Origin: Proteobacteria bacterium SG_bin5
Lineage (GTDB): Bacteria > Pseudomonadota > Alphaproteobacteria > Sphingomonadales > Sphingomonadaceae
Direction of reading: 5' to 3'
Assembly: GCA_002083475.1 (NCBI GenBank)
Contig: LWDI01000003.1
Location: forward strand, 1-6,277
Length of the DNA: 6,277 nucleotides
The notes under the pieces were generated by a model, which saw nothing but the letters and a program-made list of their open reading frames with translations, ran no database searches and was not told the origin of the DNA. Numbering within the stretch: position 1 is the stretch's first letter; every line of letters starts with the position of its first letter. This document shows positions 5,047-6,277 of this stretch, piece by piece. Made by a program: the position numbers and the translations under genes.

Positions 5047-5406
5047 TCAATCGCGCGGCTCGGTCGCGACCAGCGTGAAGCGCCCCAGCGCGACCCGCGC
5101 CATCGCCGCGCCGTGCCGCCCGCGCCCCCAGGCTTCGACGCTCACTTGGTACGAGGTCCGGCCCTGCCGCGCGATCGCCGCGTACACGCTCAGCTCGTCG
5201 CCGACCGCGAGCGGGGCGGTGAAGCTGAAGCCGTCGGCGGCCACCACCGGCGCCCGCGCGCGCGCCTCGCGCGAGACGAGCGCCCCCGCCGCGAGCGCCA
5301 TTTGCCCCATGATCCAGCCGACGAAAGCGGTGCCATAGGGGTTGGCGTCGGCGGGCATCACCGTCGCGCGGATCATCGGCTCGCCCTGGGGCGCGGCTTC
5401 AGCCAT
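5047..5406 (-). CDS. YciA-like hotdog acyl-CoA thioesterase homologue lacking the catalytic Asp
   Basis: Seen: 119 residues from ATG 5406. MPADANPYGTAFVGWIMGQM (17-36) matches the YciA signature (MPxDxNxxGxxFGGWxxxQMD). Hotdog features follow: FSFTAPLAVGDELSVYA near the middle, then a strand ending VSVEAWGRGR. Known: YciA enzymes hydrolyse short- and medium-chain acyl-CoAs, using an Asp after QM (Asp44 in Haemophilus YciA). Here that position is Ala37, and FGGW has become FVGW, so classical activity is doubtful. The protein is single-domain and a little shorter than YciA. Start: ATG 5406 overlaps the stop of the upstream membrane-protein gene by 8 nt, suggesting translational coupling; an upstream ATG at 5424 would add six residues. 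Its place behind the PDH E2 gene suggests a link to acyl-CoA handling, but this is inference. Confidence 0.82.
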   Translation of the reverse strand: MAEAAPQGEPMIRATVMPADANPYGTAFVGWIMGQMALAAGALVSREARARAPVVAADGFSFTAPLAVGDELSVYAAIARQGRTSYQVSVEAWGRGRHGAAMARVALGRFTLVATEPRD

Positions 5407-5602
5407 GGCCGCGATCGCGCGCATGCGCCCGCGCGAGTTGCCGCAGCCCGAGCAGCAGGATCGCCACCACCGCGAAGGCGGCGACCGTCCAAATATCGTG
5501 CCGGGCGAGCGGCACCGCCCAGGCCGCGCCCCACGCCATCAGCAGCGCGAGCGCGATGCCCGCGGCGATGTGCAACAGCTCGATCGCGACATGACGTCCC
5601 AT
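5399..5602 (-). CDS. Small two-helix membrane protein of the PDH operon
   Basis: Seen: 67 residues. Two hydrophobic segments, about 8-30 and 38-53, are separated by a short polar turn (PLARHD), and the tail is basic (RQLARAHARDRGHG). The positive tail suggests the C terminus faces the cytoplasm, which with two helices puts the N terminus there too. It starts 12 nt after the E2 stop and overlaps the next gene by 8 nt, which supports a genuine co-transcribed gene. I do not recognise a family. Neither its role nor contact with the PDH complex can be inferred from sequence. Confidence 0.7.
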   Translation of the reverse strand: MGRHVAIELLHIAAGIALALLMAWGAAWAVPLARHDIWTVAAFAVVAILLLGLRQLARAHARDRGHG

Positions 5603-5614
5603 GAGCTCGGGCGC

Positions 5615-6277
5615 TCAGGCGATCATGCCGAGCGGGGCTTCGACCAGCGCCTTGAACGCCTGCATCAGCTCGGCGCCATCGGCCCCGTCGATCGCGCGGT
5701 GATCGAAGCTGCCGGTCGCCGACATTACCGTCGCCACGGCGAGAGCGTCGTCGATCACATAAGGCCGCTTCTCGCCCGCGCCGATCGCCATGATCATCCC
5801 CTGGGGCGGATTGATCACCGCCTCGAACTGTTTGATGCCGAACATGCCCATGTTGCTGAGCGAAGCGGTGCCGCCCTGATATTCCTCGGGCTTCAATTTC
5901 TGCTCGCGGGCGCGGGCCGCGAGGTCCTTCATCTCGGTCGAAATGGCGGAAACCGATTTGCTGTCCGCCGCCACGATCACCGGCGTGATCAACCCCGAGG
6001 GCGCCGAGACCGCGACCGAAATATCGGCCCGTTTGAAGCTGATCAGCTGATCGGGGGTGAACATCACGTTGCACTTGGGCACGCGGATCAGCGACACGGC
6101 GAGCGCCTTGATCAGCAGATCGTTGACCGAGAGCTTGACGCCGGTGGGCGCGAGCGCCGCGTTCAGATCGGCGCGCAGCTTCAGCAGCGCGTCGAGCCGG
6201 ATGTCCACGGTCAAATAGATATGCGGCACTTGCTGCTTCGATTCGGTCAAGCGGCGCGCGATCGTCTTGCGCACGTT
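5615..6277 (-). CDS. pdhC: Pyruvate dehydrogenase E2, dihydrolipoyllysine acetyltransferase, catalytic domain (5' end off window)
   Basis: Role: transfers the acetyl group from lipoyl-lysine to CoA and forms the core of the PDH complex in the cytoplasm. Seen: the last 220 codons, open to the right edge. The visible part opens NVRKTIARRLTESK, the usual beginning of the acetyltransferase domain. The fold landmarks follow in order: ISVAVSAPSGLITPVI, then LKPEEYQGGTASLSNMGMFG, then AVINPPQG. The active-site motif DHRAIDG is at visible residues 192-198, with His193 and Asp197. The sequence is most like alphaproteobacterial and mitochondrial PDH E2 rather than the 2-oxoglutarate dehydrogenase E2. 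The lipoyl and peripheral-subunit-binding domains, and presumably the E1 genes, lie beyond the edge. It is followed after 12 nt by the small membrane-protein gene, so the group is probably one operon; E3 (lpdA) lies further along the same strand, past the island. Confidence 0.95.
   Translation of the reverse strand, partial: NVRKTIARRLTESKQQVPHIYLTVDIRLDALLKLRADLNAALAPTGVKLSVNDLLIKALAVSLIRVPKCNVMFTPDQLISFKRADISVAVSAPSGLITPVIVAADSKSVSAISTEMKDLAARAREQKLKPEEYQGGTASLSNMGMFGIKQFEAVINPPQGMIMAIGAGEKRPYVIDDALAVATVMSATGSFDHRAIDGADGAELMQAFKALVEAPLGMIA

Noticed and set aside
5373..6074. 233-codon minus-strand frame over E2 and the small membrane gene
   Set aside because: Out of frame with the clear E2 domain; Arg/Gly/His-rich with no recognisable motif.

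Overview
The window looks like the chromosome of a high-GC alphaproteobacterium, most likely a sphingomonad. The codons are strongly G/C-ending, and the right half holds a pyruvate dehydrogenase (PDH) gene cluster: the E2 catalytic domain and E3 read in the same direction with small accessory genes between them. No taxonomic marker is present, so the assignment rests on protein style and gene order.

Layout. (1) From position 1 to about 1007, minus strand: most of a polytopic membrane protein resembling GT-C-type glycosyltransferases, cut by the left edge. (2) 1008-1364: an intergenic region that turns AT-rich between about 1138 and 1300, with a hairpin, between divergent genes. (3) 1365-1970, plus strand: a mannose-binding-type lectin of the Oscillatoria agardhii agglutinin (OAA) family with three tandem 67-residue repeats. 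(4) 1971-2040: a short convergent gap with a strong hairpin. (5) 2041-3435, minus strand: dihydrolipoyl dehydrogenase (E3). (6) About 3440-4490: an AT-richer island between E3 and the rest of the operon. It holds a 5'-truncated PIN-domain gene overlapping the E3 start, a second shorter PIN-like motif, and two tightly coupled small genes of unknown function. (7) 4417-6277, minus strand, in transcription order: the C-terminal half of the E2 acetyltransferase (cut by the right edge), a 67-residue two-helix membrane protein, a YciA-like hotdog thioesterase homologue, and an unrecognised 194-residue protein whose last residues run into the island.

How it fits together. E2 and E3 belong to one complex that converts pyruvate to acetyl-CoA. 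Close spacing or overlap (12 nt gap, 8 nt overlap, 45 nt gap) suggests the three genes after E2 are co-transcribed with it, and E3 probably once followed more closely. The island between them carries genes with different base and codon use and PIN remnants, which suggests acquired and partly decayed DNA. The lectin is a separate transcription unit.

The most interesting items are the odd-numbered three-repeat lectin (relatives known to me have two or four repeats), the YciA homologue with Ala at the catalytic Asp position, and the island with its coupled gene pair and PIN remnants. No RNA gene, CRISPR array, transposase or integrase is visible.
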